Shown: in pieces, positions 30,240 to 38,548 of the stretch
How the letters are laid out: the number at the start of each line of letters is the position of its first letter
Numbering within the stretch: position 1 is the stretch's first letter
Source: Anaerolineales bacterium
Lineage (GTDB): Bacteria > Chloroflexota > Anaerolineae > 4572-78 > J111
Assembly (NCBI GenBank): GCA_015075185.1
Contig: JABTUW010000007.1
Span: 248,001 to 312,000, forward strand
Direction: 5' to 3'
Length of the DNA: 64,000 nucleotides
Position numbers and translations under genes: made by a program
The notes under the pieces: model-generated
What the model saw: only the letters and a program-made list of their open reading frames with translations
Told to the model about the DNA's origin: nothing
Database searches by the model: none

Positions 30240-33059
30240 ATGCCCGAAAATCCATTAAAACAACTTTCTGACCTGGGCCAATCGCTGTGGTACGATAATA
30301 TCGAGCGCAGCATGATTATTGAGGGAAAATTGGCTCGCCTCATTGCCGAGGATTATGTTGTCGGCGTTACCTCCAACCCGACGATTTTCCAGAAAGCTAT
30401 CGCCGGCAGCGATTTGTATGATGCGCAAATCCAGGAAGTGGTCACTCAAAACCCCGTCATTTCGGCCAAAGAGCTGTTTGAAGCCTTGGCTATTCAGGAT
30501 ATTCAGGGCGCCGCCGATATTTTACAGCCGGTCTACGAGCGGACCAACGGGGTGGATGGCTATATTAGCCTGGAGGTATCCCCGATCCTGGCTAATGACA
30601 CTGAAGGAACTATTGCCGAAGCCAAGCGCCTCTTTGAGGCCGTCAGCCGGCCCAACTTAATGATTAAAATTCCAGCAACGGCCGCCGGCCTGCCGGCCAT
30701 CACCGAAGTGATTGGCTCCGGCATCAACGTTAATGTGACCATGATGTTCTCGCTGCAAAATTACATTGAGGTCGCCAATGCGTACATTGCCGGGTTGGAA
30801 AAGCTGGATGCTGCCGGCGGTGATTTAACGATGGTGGCCTCGGTAGCCTCCTTTTTTGTCAGCCGGGTAGACACGCTGCTCGATAAGCTGCTGGAAGAGA
30901 CGGGCAAACCGGAAGCCAAAGCCCTGCAAGGGAAAATGGCAATTGCCAACGCTAAAGCCGCTTACAAAGCCTTTAAAGAGATTTTTGGCAGCGAGCGTTT
31001 CCAAAAATTAGCCGAAAAAGGGGCCCAGGTACAGCGTGTGCTGTGGGCCAGCACCAGCACCAAAAACCCGAATTACCGCGATGTCATCTATGCCGAAGAA
31101 CTCATCGGTCCGGCTACGGTAGACACTGCTCCACCGGCTACCATCGAGGCGCTCAAAGACCACGGCCAAATCCGGCCCAGCCTGGAAGAAGGCATGGCTG
31201 AAGCCCCGGCCATGTTGGAGCGGCTCAAAGAGTTCAACATTGACTACGATGCGGCCATGGACAAATTGCAGGTGGACGGCGTCGAGGCCTTTGCCAAATC
31301 CTTTATGGACTTGCTCAACACATTGGAAGCCAAGCGGGAGGCAATTGTCTCCCGCCAAGTCAGCCCCATGACGATGAGCCTGGAGGCTTATCAGCACAGC
31401 GTGGACGTTCGCTTGAAAGCCTGGGAAGCAGCCCAAGCTGCCGCTCGAATTTGGGACAAAGACGGCACAGTCTGGGTATCTGACCCCGACAAGGCCGCCC
31501 AGACTCCGGAACTGACCAACCGTCTGGGCTGGCTGACCATAGGCCAGGAGATGCTGGCCGAAGCTGATCACCTGGCCGCTTTTGCCGCCGAGATCACAGC
31601 GGCCGGTTTCCAACAAGTTGTCCTGTTAGGGATGGGCGGAAGCAGCCTGGCCCCAGAAGTTTTCATGCGCACTTTTGGGACTTCCTCCCCCTCTCAGGGA
31701 GGGGGTTTCCCCCTGACCGTCCTCGACAGCACCAACCCAGTCCAGGTGGCCTCAGTCGCCGCCAGTATCGCTGATCCGGCCAAAACACTGTTCCTCGTAT
31801 CCAGTAAATCCGGCGGGACTATTGAAACTCTTTCTGCTTTTAAATATTTTTATCACGTCGTTGGCCAGGTAAAAGACAACCCCGGCGAAAATTTTGTCGC
31901 CCTGACCGACCCCGGCTCCGGTCTGGAAAAGCTGGCCAAAGAAAAGAACTTCCGCCGCATCTTCTCGACTCCAAAAGAGGTCGGCGGCCGCTATTCGGCC
32001 TTGACCTATTTTGGACTGGTCCCGGCGGCCTTGGTCGGGGTTGACATGCCGAAGTTGTTACGCCGGGCCAATACGATGGCCGAAGCCTGCCGCAACAGCG
32101 CCGCCAATAACCCAGGCTTGCAGCTTGGCGCGGTGATGGGTGAGCTGGCCCTCGCCGGTCGAGATAAAGTAACCCTGTTTACCTCACCCAAAATCGCTGC
32201 CTTCGGCGTGTGGGCGGAGCAGTTAATTGCGGAAAGCACCGGCAAGCATAGTACCGGCATTTTGCCCGTCGCCGATGAGGCCATTGCCGAGCCGCTTCAC
32301 TACGGCAACGACCGCCTGTTTGTCTATCTCCGCCTGGCCGGCGATGATAACGTAGAACTGGAGGGCAAAATTAATGTCCTGGAGGCTGCCGGACACCCGG
32401 TCATCCGCATCTACATGGATGAGCTGGAGGATTTGGGGCAGGAATTTTTCCGCTGGGAAATGGCTACAGCTGCCGCTGGAGCAGCTCTGAAAATCAATCC
32501 CTTCGACCAGCCCAATGTTGAATCGGCCAAGATCAAAGCCCGCGAACTGATGGCCGAGTTTGACCGCAGCGGCCAGTTGCCTGTTGTTACCCCTACACTG
32601 GATTACGACGACATTGATGTGTACGGCCCGGCTATGGGCGAGACCGTGACCGCATCGCTTCAGGCCTTTCTAACCCAGTTCCGGCCCGGCGATTATGTAG
32701 CGATCATGGCCTATCTGCCCTACGAGGCCGAGATTGATGCTGCCTTGAACCAACTGCGTTTGCGCCTGCGGGATGGACTGCGCGCCGCCACCACCGTTGG
32801 TTACGGCCCGCGCTTCCTCCACTCGACCGGGCAACTGCACAAAGGTGACAACAACAAGGGCCTGTTTATCCAGATTACCCACACCCCGGCCACCGAGGTC
32901 GAGATTCCCGGCGAAAAGTATACTTTTGCCACTCTGCACGCGGCCCAGGCTCAAGGTGATTACAACGCCCTGCAAGAAAATGACCGCCGTCTTATCCGCT
33001 TCCACATCGAGCGGGGACAGGACTTAGCCGGGGCCATCCGGCGGTTGATCCCGTCGTAA
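30240..33059 (+). CDS. Bifunctional transaldolase / glucose-6-phosphate isomerase
   Basis: This fusion joins the pentose-phosphate pathway to glycolysis: transaldolase exchanges dihydroxyacetone units, and the isomerase interconverts glucose-6-P and fructose-6-P. ATG 30240 follows AAGGAG (30227-30232), giving 939 residues. The transaldolase half (about 1-365) has GVTSNPTIFQKA and the Schiff-base Lys143 in MIKIPATAAG. The isomerase half (about 395-939) has VLLGMGGSSLAPEV, LFLVSSKSGGTIET and a C-terminal HSTGQLHKGDN. Such Tal-Pgi fusions are known in Chloroflexota, cyanobacteria and some Actinobacteria. Confidence 0.95.
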   Translation: MPENPLKQLSDLGQSLWYDNIERSMIIEGKLARLIAEDYVVGVTSNPTIFQKAIAGSDLYDAQIQEVVTQNPVISAKELFEALAIQDIQGAADILQPVYERTNGVDGYISLEVSPILANDTEGTIAEAKRLFEAVSRPNLMIKIPATAAGLPAITEVIGSGINVNVTMMFSLQNYIEVANAYIAGLEKLDAAGGDLTMVASVASFFVSRVDTLLDKLLEETGKPEAKALQGKMAIANAKAAYKAFKEIFGSERFQKLAEKGAQVQRVLWASTSTKNPNYRDVIYAEELIGPATVDTAPPATIEALKDHGQIRPSLEEGMAEAPAMLERLKEFNIDYDAAMDKLQVDGVEAFAKSFMDLLNTLEAKREAIVSRQVSPMTMSLEAYQHSVDVRLKAWEAAQAAARIWDKDGTVWVSDPDKAAQTPELTNRLGWLTIGQEMLAEADHLAAFAAEITAAGFQQVVLLGMGGSSLAPEVFMRTFGTSSPSQGGGFPLTVLDSTNPVQVASVAASIADPAKTLFLVSSKSGGTIETLSAFKYFYHVVGQVKDNPGENFVALTDPGSGLEKLAKEKNFRRIFSTPKEVGGRYSALTYFGLVPAALVGVDMPKLLRRANTMAEACRNSAANNPGLQLGAVMGELALAGRDKVTLFTSPKIAAFGVWAEQLIAESTGKHSTGILPVADEAIAEPLHYGNDRLFVYLRLAGDDNVELEGKINVLEAAGHPVIRIYMDELEDLGQEFFRWEMATAAAGAALKINPFDQPNVESAKIKARELMAEFDRSGQLPVVTPTLDYDDIDVYGPAMGETVTASLQAFLTQFRPGDYVAIMAYLPYEAEIDAALNQLRLRLRDGLRAATTVGYGPRFLHSTGQLHKGDNNKGLFIQITHTPATEVEIPGEKYTFATLHAAQAQGDYNALQENDRRLIRFHIERGQDLAGAIRRLIPS

Positions 33060-33099
33060 GTTCTTTAACAATTCGTAAGGCTGCATCTGATCTGAATGT

Positions 33100-33128
33100 A
33101 AGGAGTCCAAATGCATTTTGGACTCCTT
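33100..33128. repeat. Dispersed palindrome ahead of the hydrolase gene
   Basis: AAGGAGTCCAAA (33100-33111) and TTTGGACTCCTT (33117-33128) form a 12-bp stem with a five-base loop. The arms match those of the palindrome inside eutJ. It overlaps the most upstream in-frame ATG (33111) of the next gene, which argues for the later start. Confidence 0.8.
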
Positions 33129-33161
33129 AAAAAATACATCTTCATAGAGGTTGAAATTACC

Positions 33162-34034
33162 ATGAGTCACGACATGACCTGCTACCAGATCAATGGACAG
33201 CCGATTTATGTGCGCGAAGAAGGGCTGGCGCGCCATCCGGTGGCGTTGTTAATTCACGGGTGGTCAAGCTCCTGGTACGCCATGTCGCCCCTGGTGCCGC
33301 TGTTAAGCAGCAAACGGTTCCGCTGTCTGGCGGTTGACCTGCCGGGCTATGGCCAGACGCCGCCAGGGCCGGGACGGGTGACTATCGCCGGTTACGCCGA
33401 CCTGCTGGCCGACCTGATTCAAGCAGTCAGCGACCGGCCGGTCGTTCTGATTGGTCACTCGATGGGCGGGATGATTAGCCTGACCCTGGCCCTGCGCCAC
33501 CCCCACCTGGTGGAGCGGATGGTGCTACTCTGCCCAACTATCAGCGGTCGCCTCTCCCTCTTTATCAACCTGTTCATTTCGCCCGTGACGATTTTGGAAC
33601 GATTTTCTCTGGCCGGCAAAATTGTTTCCCTGTTGGAGCCGCAAATGTTGGGGGTGACCGACCGGCTGATGCGCCCGGCCTCTATTGCCGCTCGAACCGG
33701 CATCACCCCGGCTGATTATCAACATATCCGCGCCGACGCCCGCCGCCCCGGGCAGGGCCGGGTGCGGGCCGAATGTTTCTGGGCCATGCGCGAGGGTGAT
33801 TTACGCGGCAAATTGGGCCAGATCGAAGCGCCTTCGCTCATCATTTGGGGGATGGAAGATAACACCGTCCCTCTCAGCGATGCCAGTTTTCTGGCCGATG
33901 AATGGCCCGCTGCCGATCTGCGCATCGTGCCTAAGGCCAGCCATTGGCCGCAATTTGAGACCCCGGAAGTGACCCAAAGATATGTTACCGCTTTTCTAAG
34001 CAAACCGCTAAAATTGCTCAAATTTGAGCTATAA
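33162..34034 (+). CDS. Alpha/beta hydrolase
   Basis: This 290-residue alpha/beta-hydrolase-fold protein starts at ATG 33162, with a weak GAGG upstream. The oxyanion segment LLIHGWSSSWYAM is followed by the nucleophile elbow GHSMGGMIS (Ser100). The acid is in IWGMEDNTVP and the His in VPKASHWPQFE, so the triad is complete. The family covers esterases, haloalkane dehalogenases and ring-cleavage hydrolases, so the substrate is open. It follows the transaldolase-isomerase gene by about 100 bp on the same strand. Confidence 0.85.
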   Translation: MSHDMTCYQINGQPIYVREEGLARHPVALLIHGWSSSWYAMSPLVPLLSSKRFRCLAVDLPGYGQTPPGPGRVTIAGYADLLADLIQAVSDRPVVLIGHSMGGMISLTLALRHPHLVERMVLLCPTISGRLSLFINLFISPVTILERFSLAGKIVSLLEPQMLGVTDRLMRPASIAARTGITPADYQHIRADARRPGQGRVRAECFWAMREGDLRGKLGQIEAPSLIIWGMEDNTVPLSDASFLADEWPAADLRIVPKASHWPQFETPEVTQRYVTAFLSKPLKLLKFEL

Positions 34035-34087
34035 TATAATGGGATGGTTTTATTGTTTCTCTCTATTTGCCAAAAGGAGGCAGTTCT

Positions 34088-34879
34088 ATGGAAAGCATTC
34101 TAGCCCTAATTCCGTGTCTTGGATTTGTGGGAATTATCTTGCTGTTCCTGGCTTTTTCGTCAATCAGGGTGGTGCAGGAGTACGAGCGCGGGGTAATCTT
34201 TCGGCTGGGGCGCTTTGTCGGGGCCAAGGGGCCGGGCTTGTTCTTCATTGTGCCCTTTATTGACCGCATGGTCAAGGTGGATTTGCGGACCATCACCCTG
34301 GACGTACCCTCCCAGGAGGGTATTACCCGCGATAATGTCACCCTCAAAGTGAACGCGGTCGTCTACTTCCGTGTGCTCGATCCGGGCAAAGCTATTATCC
34401 AGGTTGAGGATTTCCGGCGGGCTACCTGGCTGATTGCCCAAACCACGCTGCGCAATGTCATCGGCCAGAGCGACCTGGATGACTTGCTGGCCCACCGCGA
34501 AAAAGTCAACGAACAGCTCCAGCGGATTATTGACGAGCAAACCGAACCCTGGGGTATTAAAGTTTCTATTGTTGAAGTCAAAGATGTGGAGCTGCCCCAA
34601 ACTATGCAGCGGGCTATGGCCAGGCAAGCCGAGGCCGAACGCGAAAAACGAGCCAAAATCATCCATGCCGAAGGCGAATTTTCAGCGGCTCAACAATTGG
34701 CTGAAGCGGCGCAGGTTATTGGCAGCCAGCCGGCTACGATTCAACTGCGTTACCTGCAAACGCTGACTGAGATTGCCGTGGAGAAAAATTCTACCATTAT
34801 CTTCCCTGTGCCGATTGAGATGTTTTCGGCCATTAGCAGTATATTGAATGCCAGGGCTGAAGAGGTTAAATCAGAATAA
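34088..34879 (+). CDS. Slipin / SPFH-domain (band 7) membrane protein
   Basis: This 263-residue stomatin-like protein has one N-terminal membrane segment (ALIPCLGFVGIILLFLAF) and an SPFH domain starting VVQEYERGVIFRLGRF. A coiled-coil tail carries ARQAEAEREKRAKIIHAEGE and ends in EMFSAISSILNA. Slipins organise lipid microdomains and often pair with an NfeD protease, which is not present here. ATG 34088 is preceded by AAAGGAGG. Two overlapping TATAAT boxes at 34030-34040 could give it its own promoter, though no good -35 is visible. A terminator follows the stop. Confidence 0.92.
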   Translation: MESILALIPCLGFVGIILLFLAFSSIRVVQEYERGVIFRLGRFVGAKGPGLFFIVPFIDRMVKVDLRTITLDVPSQEGITRDNVTLKVNAVVYFRVLDPGKAIIQVEDFRRATWLIAQTTLRNVIGQSDLDDLLAHREKVNEQLQRIIDEQTEPWGIKVSIVEVKDVELPQTMQRAMARQAEAEREKRAKIIHAEGEFSAAQQLAEAAQVIGSQPATIQLRYLQTLTEIAVEKNSTIIFPVPIEMFSAISSILNARAEEVKSE

Positions 34880-34905
34880 GATTTGGTCTTGGAGCAATCA
34901 ACTTT

Positions 34906-34937
34906 GAGAGGGCGACACTCTGTCGCCCTCTTTTTTT
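34906..34937 (+). terminator. Rho-independent terminator after the slipin gene
   Basis: A stem AGAGGGCGACA/TGTCGCCCTCT with a three-base loop is followed by seven T residues (34931-34937). It lies 27 bp after the slipin stop. Confidence 0.9.
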
Positions 34938-34957
34938 GCTTGTATTAAATGATTATG

Positions 34958-34986
34958 TTGAATTGATTAATCTTCTATGGTATAAT
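34958..34986 (+). promoter_or_regulatory. Promoter of the LysM glycosidase gene
   Basis: TTGAAT (34958-34963) and a perfect TATAAT (34981-34986) are separated by 17 bp. Transcription would begin near 34993, about 26 bases before the ATG. Confidence 0.75.
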
Positions 34987-35018
34987 TAGCCTGACGTTTA
35001 TGTAACGAGGCAAAGCTC

Positions 35019-37109
35019 ATGAGCGGTATTATCGGTGTCCTGAATGATCTCTATATTCGTTTTCTGGTTTGGCTGGGGGCAGAGCCACCGCCCGGCCATG
35101 AGCATCTGATTGGCCGCGAGGCGGGTCCCAGAGAACATATCGTTAAAGCCGGGGATACCCTATTTGCTGTAGCCCGAAAATTTAACGTTCATTATGAGCG
35201 GATTGCTCAAGCAAACGGGATCGAACCTGCGGCTGCTTTACAACCGGGTCAAAAGCTGCTGATTCCCCCGGCGAGCTGGGACCCTGCATCCGGCCCGCTG
35301 GCGCAATTACCCTCAGCGCCGGACGCCCCTGCGGGCACGCCCGTAACGGAGCCGCCCGTTGAACCTCAGGTTGCCCCGGAACCCGCCGCCCCTCCTCTTG
35401 AAGAAGCGGAACCGTTTGTTGAGACTCAGCCTCCAGTAATTCCACCGGAAGAGGTGACGCCGGCCCTGGCCGAGGAAGAGGAGCAACTTCCAGAACTGCC
35501 GGAATGGCTTAAACCTCCCGCTGAGGAGGCAGCAGTAGCGCCGTCAGAACCCCTTGCCCCGACGCCGGTTATGCCATCGGTTGAGGTTGAACCTGCGCCG
35601 GTCATCGCCGAAGCAGAGACGCCCGTTATTGCCCCGGAGCAGGTCGAGGAATTTCGCTACGAGGTACAGCAGGGCGATACTTTTAACGCGATTGCCAGAA
35701 GGTACGGCGTAACCGTTCCACAACTCCTCGAAGCTAACAACCTGACCGAGGCCGACCGTATTTTTGTCGGCCAGAAGCTGATTATCCCCAGCTACATCCC
35801 CCCAACCCTGCCAGCAGCGCCTGTTCCGGAACCCCCGCCGGCCCCGCAGCCTGTTTCAGTCCAACCTGATCAATTTTTTGTTTACACGATGACTCGGGGT
35901 GATACGCTGAACAGCATTGCCAATCGCTACGGCGTGAATGTACAGGACCTGATCGAAATCAATCAGATCGAACACCCGGAACAAATTAGGATAGGGCAGC
36001 AGTTGAGCATTCCCCTGGCCGGCGCTGCCGCCCTGAGGCCCGAACCTGTGGCCGAACTGAAACCGAGTCTGCCGACCTTTGTAGCCGTTGACCCGACCTT
36101 CCCTCCCCTGGGACCGGCCCAGGCGATTCGAGCGTTGTATGTCAGTTATTTTGCCATTGGCCATCCCGAAACCCGGCAGCGCATGTTCGATTTGCTTGAT
36201 AGCACCGAACTGAATGCCATCGTCCTCGACGTTAAAGGCGACGACGGCTGGATTACTTATCCTACCCAGGTGCCGCTGGCCGGGGAAATCGGCGCCGACC
36301 GGCCCATGGTGAAAGAATTCCAGGCGTTGATGGAGCAATTCAAAACACGCAGTATCTATACTATTGGCCGGGTAGTCACTTTCAAAGATGGTATGTTGGC
36401 TAAACATTACCCGGAGTACGCCGTCAAAATGAGCGGCGCGGCGGAGACGTCTGCTGACCGCGAGTATCTCACCTGGACCGATCCATTTTTGAAGCCGGTA
36501 TGGGATTATAATATCCAAGTCGCCATTGAGGCTGCTCAAATGGGTTTCGACGAAATTCAGTTTAGCCACCTGCGTTTTCCTACTCCCAGCCAGGCCGGTT
36601 CGCTGGAATTTTCGCAGGAAGCCAGCAAAGAGACTCGGGTGGGAGCGATTACTGGCTTTTTGAGTATCGCTCGCGGGCAGCTCCAGCCTTATAATGTCAA
36701 AGTATCGGCCGACACTTTGGGCTACACTTGCTGGCGCAAAGATGACACCCTGATTGGCCAGGATATTGAGCGCATGGGCCAATATTTGGACGTACTCTGC
36801 CCTATGCTGTACCCATCAACTTTTGGTAGCGGCATCCCCGGTTACAAAACGGCGATTGCTTATCCTTATGAGGTCATCTATGAGAGCGCCCAACGGGCAG
36901 TCAGCCGGGTTGCCCCGCTTGGTTGTGAGGTCCGTCCCTGGATACAGGATTTTCCCGATTATCGCTTTGATAAACGAGTCTATGGCAGGCAGGAGATTCA
37001 GGCTCAGATCAAGGCTTCTTTTGACGCCGGCTGCACCGGTTTTATGGTCTGGGATCATCGCGTTAAATATACTGATGGCGCTTATGCGCCCGTGAGGACA
37101 CGGCTTTGA
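35019..37109 (+). CDS. LysM-repeat protein with C-terminal DUF4015 putative glycoside hydrolase
   Basis: The 696-residue protein has three LysM peptidoglycan/chitin-binding repeats: about residues 35-85 (VKAGDTLFAVARKFNV), 213-260 (VQQGDTFNAIARRYGV) and 287-335 (MTRGDTLNSIANRYGV). A long Pro/Glu-rich linker lies between the first two. From about residue 368 a DUF4015 TIM-barrel glycosidase-like domain follows (ALYVSYFAIGHPE, IVLDVKGDDGWITYP, GFDEIQFSHLRFP, SADTLGYTCWRKDD, ending FMVWDHRVKYTDGAY). No signal peptide is obvious. A role in cell-wall or exopolysaccharide hydrolysis is inferred. It has its own promoter and terminator. Confidence 0.87.
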   Translation: MSGIIGVLNDLYIRFLVWLGAEPPPGHEHLIGREAGPREHIVKAGDTLFAVARKFNVHYERIAQANGIEPAAALQPGQKLLIPPASWDPASGPLAQLPSAPDAPAGTPVTEPPVEPQVAPEPAAPPLEEAEPFVETQPPVIPPEEVTPALAEEEEQLPELPEWLKPPAEEAAVAPSEPLAPTPVMPSVEVEPAPVIAEAETPVIAPEQVEEFRYEVQQGDTFNAIARRYGVTVPQLLEANNLTEADRIFVGQKLIIPSYIPPTLPAAPVPEPPPAPQPVSVQPDQFFVYTMTRGDTLNSIANRYGVNVQDLIEINQIEHPEQIRIGQQLSIPLAGAAALRPEPVAELKPSLPTFVAVDPTFPPLGPAQAIRALYVSYFAIGHPETRQRMFDLLDSTELNAIVLDVKGDDGWITYPTQVPLAGEIGADRPMVKEFQALMEQFKTRSIYTIGRVVTFKDGMLAKHYPEYAVKMSGAAETSADREYLTWTDPFLKPVWDYNIQVAIEAAQMGFDEIQFSHLRFPTPSQAGSLEFSQEASKETRVGAITGFLSIARGQLQPYNVKVSADTLGYTCWRKDDTLIGQDIERMGQYLDVLCPMLYPSTFGSGIPGYKTAIAYPYEVIYESAQRAVSRVAPLGCEVRPWIQDFPDYRFDKRVYGRQEIQAQIKASFDAGCTGFMVWDHRVKYTDGAYAPVRTRL

Positions 37110-37130
37110 CCGGCAAAGCACTTCTGAATC

Positions 37131-37161
37131 AAAAAGACGGGATGAGTATCCCGTCTTTTTT
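37131..37161. terminator. Bidirectional terminator between convergent genes
   Basis: The stem AGACGGGAT/ATCCCGTCT (37135-37143 and 37148-37156) has A-residues on its left and T-residues on its right. It can end transcription of the LysM gene and, on the other strand, of rplT. Confidence 0.88.
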
Positions 37162-37181
37162 GACTCTGCCGGTAGGTGCGT

Positions 37182-37532
37182 TTATAACGCGGCTCTGGCT
37201 GTGGCTACCAACTGGCTAAAAGCCGAGGCATCATGCATGGCAATGTCGGCCAAAGCTTTACGATCCAGTTCAACCCCGGCCTGTTTGAGACCGTGCATGA
37301 ACTGGCTGTAGCTCAGATCATTCTGGCGGGTAGCGGCATTAATCCGGGCAATCCACAAGGCGCGAAAGTCTCGCTTGCGGTTGCGGCGGTCGCGGTAGGC
37401 ATATACCAGCGACTTCATCATGGCTTCGTTGCCGCGTTTGAATAAGCGATGCTTGCTGCCCCGCTGGCCTTTGGTCAGGGCCAATATTTTTTTGTGTCTG
37501 CGTTGCGTTTGAGGTCCGCCTTTTACTCTCAT
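37182..37532 (-). CDS. rplT: 50S ribosomal protein L20
   Basis: L20 is a 23S rRNA-binding protein needed early in large-subunit assembly. The 116-residue protein has the basic N-terminus MRVKGGPQTQRRHKKILALTK and the family segment FRALWIARINAATRQNDLSYSQFM. It is the last gene of infC-rpmI-rplT, 9 bp after rpmI. Confidence 0.97.
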   Translation of the reverse strand: MRVKGGPQTQRRHKKILALTKGQRGSKHRLFKRGNEAMMKSLVYAYRDRRNRKRDFRALWIARINAATRQNDLSYSQFMHGLKQAGVELDRKALADIAMHDASAFSQLVATARAAL

Positions 37533-37541
37533 CCTACACCT

Positions 37542-37754
37542 CTAATTGCCTTTTCCAGCGTATGGGATCAATCGCTGCACGCGCCGGCGGGTGCCGGATT
37601 CGGTCACTTCCAGCATGGAGTCAAACAGAACCTTTACCCGCTTGTTTTTCTTACGCCGCAAATGACTTTTGCCAATTTTAGTGCGCATCAATTTGCCGGA
37701 ACCGGTATATTTGAAACGTTTAGCCGTTGCTTTGTGTGTTTTTAACTTGGGCAT
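37542..37754 (-). CDS. rpmI: 50S ribosomal protein L35
   Basis: This 70-residue basic protein has the L35 signature MPKLKTHKATAKRFK and GKSHLRRKKNKR. It lies between infC and rplT in the conserved order. Confidence 0.97.
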   Translation of the reverse strand: MPKLKTHKATAKRFKYTGSGKLMRTKIGKSHLRRKKNKRVKVLFDSMLEVTESGTRRRVQRLIPYAGKGN

Positions 37755-37800
37755 CTCATTAATCCTTTATAGTTCAAAATATTCAACAGGGTGGATCAAG

Positions 37801-38316
37801 CTAATCATTAGGCCCCAAAATCATGAGCATGGTCATACCCTCCATAGAAGGCTTCTTTTCCACCACTGCCACATCATTTAACTCTTCAGCCACCCGGGTT
37901 AATAACTCTCTAGCTACTTCGGGGTGGGTCACTTCCCGGCCCCGAAAGCGGATTCGGACTTTTACTTTAGCGCCTCGTTCCAAAAATTTACGGGCGTCGC
38001 GCAGCTTATAGCCGATATCGTGTTCGCCCGTTTTGGGACGCAGCCGAATTTCTTTTATTTCGACTTTGGTCTGAGATTTCCGAGCATCCCGCTCGCGTTT
38101 CTGCGCTTCGTACAGAAACTTGCCGAAGTCCATCAAGCGACAAACCGGGGGATTGGCGTTGGGCGCAACTTCGACCAAATCGGTACCCTTCTCCAGGGCA
38201 ATAGCCAGTGCCTTACGTGTTTCCATCACCCCCAGTTGCTTGCCTTCGTCGTCTATTAAACGGACTTCGGGTGCGGTGATTTCCTCATTAATTCTGCGTT
38301 CGTCTTTTGTGCTTAT
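37801..38316 (-). CDS. infC: Translation initiation factor IF-3, apparently starting at AUA
   Basis: IF-3 checks start-codon/anticodon pairing on the 30S subunit. The conserved N-terminus (INEEITAPEVRLIDDEGKQLG) lies upstream of the first ATG/GTG (38226/38229), so those are not the real start. In that frame the only upstream space ends at TAG 38338-38340. GAGGGAG (38325-38331) is followed after eight bases by ATA (38314-38316), giving 171 residues beginning (M)STKDERRINEE. The ATT at 38290-38292, the codon class used by E. coli infC, is 32 bases from the Shine-Dalgarno and less likely. Non-canonical starts allow IF-3 to repress its own translation. Confidence 0.9.
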   Translation of the reverse strand: MSTKDERRINEEITAPEVRLIDDEGKQLGVMETRKALAIALEKGTDLVEVAPNANPPVCRLMDFGKFLYEAQKRERDARKSQTKVEIKEIRLRPKTGEHDIGYKLRDARKFLERGAKVKVRIRFRGREVTHPEVARELLTRVAEELNDVAVVEKKPSMEGMTMLMILGPND

Positions 38317-38376
38317 GACTTGTTCTCCCTCTACTCCCTAGAGAAATAGAAACCTGTTTTGCTGCGTGGCATTTAG

Positions 38377-38406
38377 AAAGAGGGACATCAACTGACGCCC
38401 CTCTTT
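38377..38406 (-). promoter_or_regulatory. Leader hairpin upstream of infC
   Basis: AAAGAGGG/CCCTCTTT arms (38377-38384 and 38399-38406) form a stem in the predicted infC leader, about 60 bases before the start. There is no T-run after it. Leaders of infC operons often carry L20- or attenuation-type control elements; a specific role is not shown here. Confidence 0.45.
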
Positions 38407-38455
38407 GAAATAATGACAACTTCAATAAGGTTTGCTCCCCCGGTGGGGACGCTAT

Positions 38456-38485
38456 AATATAGCATAAATGAGCCGGTCTCGTCAA
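38456..38485 (-). promoter_or_regulatory. Promoter of infC-rpmI-rplT
   Basis: On the minus strand TTGACG (38480-38485) and TATATT (38456-38461) are 18 bp apart. The start of transcription would be near 38449, giving a leader of about 130 nt. Confidence 0.6.
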
Positions 38486-38519
38486 GTTTAACAGCCAATC
38501 TTTGTAAAATTCGGGTTTC

Positions 38520-38548
38520 GTAGGGGCAAATCGGCGATTTGCCCCTAC
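38520..38548. repeat. Palindrome at the glpX stop
   Basis: Thirteen-base arms GTAGGGGCAAATC and GATTTGCCCCTAC with a GGC loop overlap the last codons and stop of glpX. No T-run follows on the minus strand. It resembles the other dispersed two/three-base-loop palindromes of the window. Confidence 0.75.

Noticed and set aside
34014..34040. A full promoter ahead of the slipin gene
   Set aside because: TATAAT boxes are present, but TTGCTC is only 15 bp from the nearer usable one, so it was kept as a remark only.
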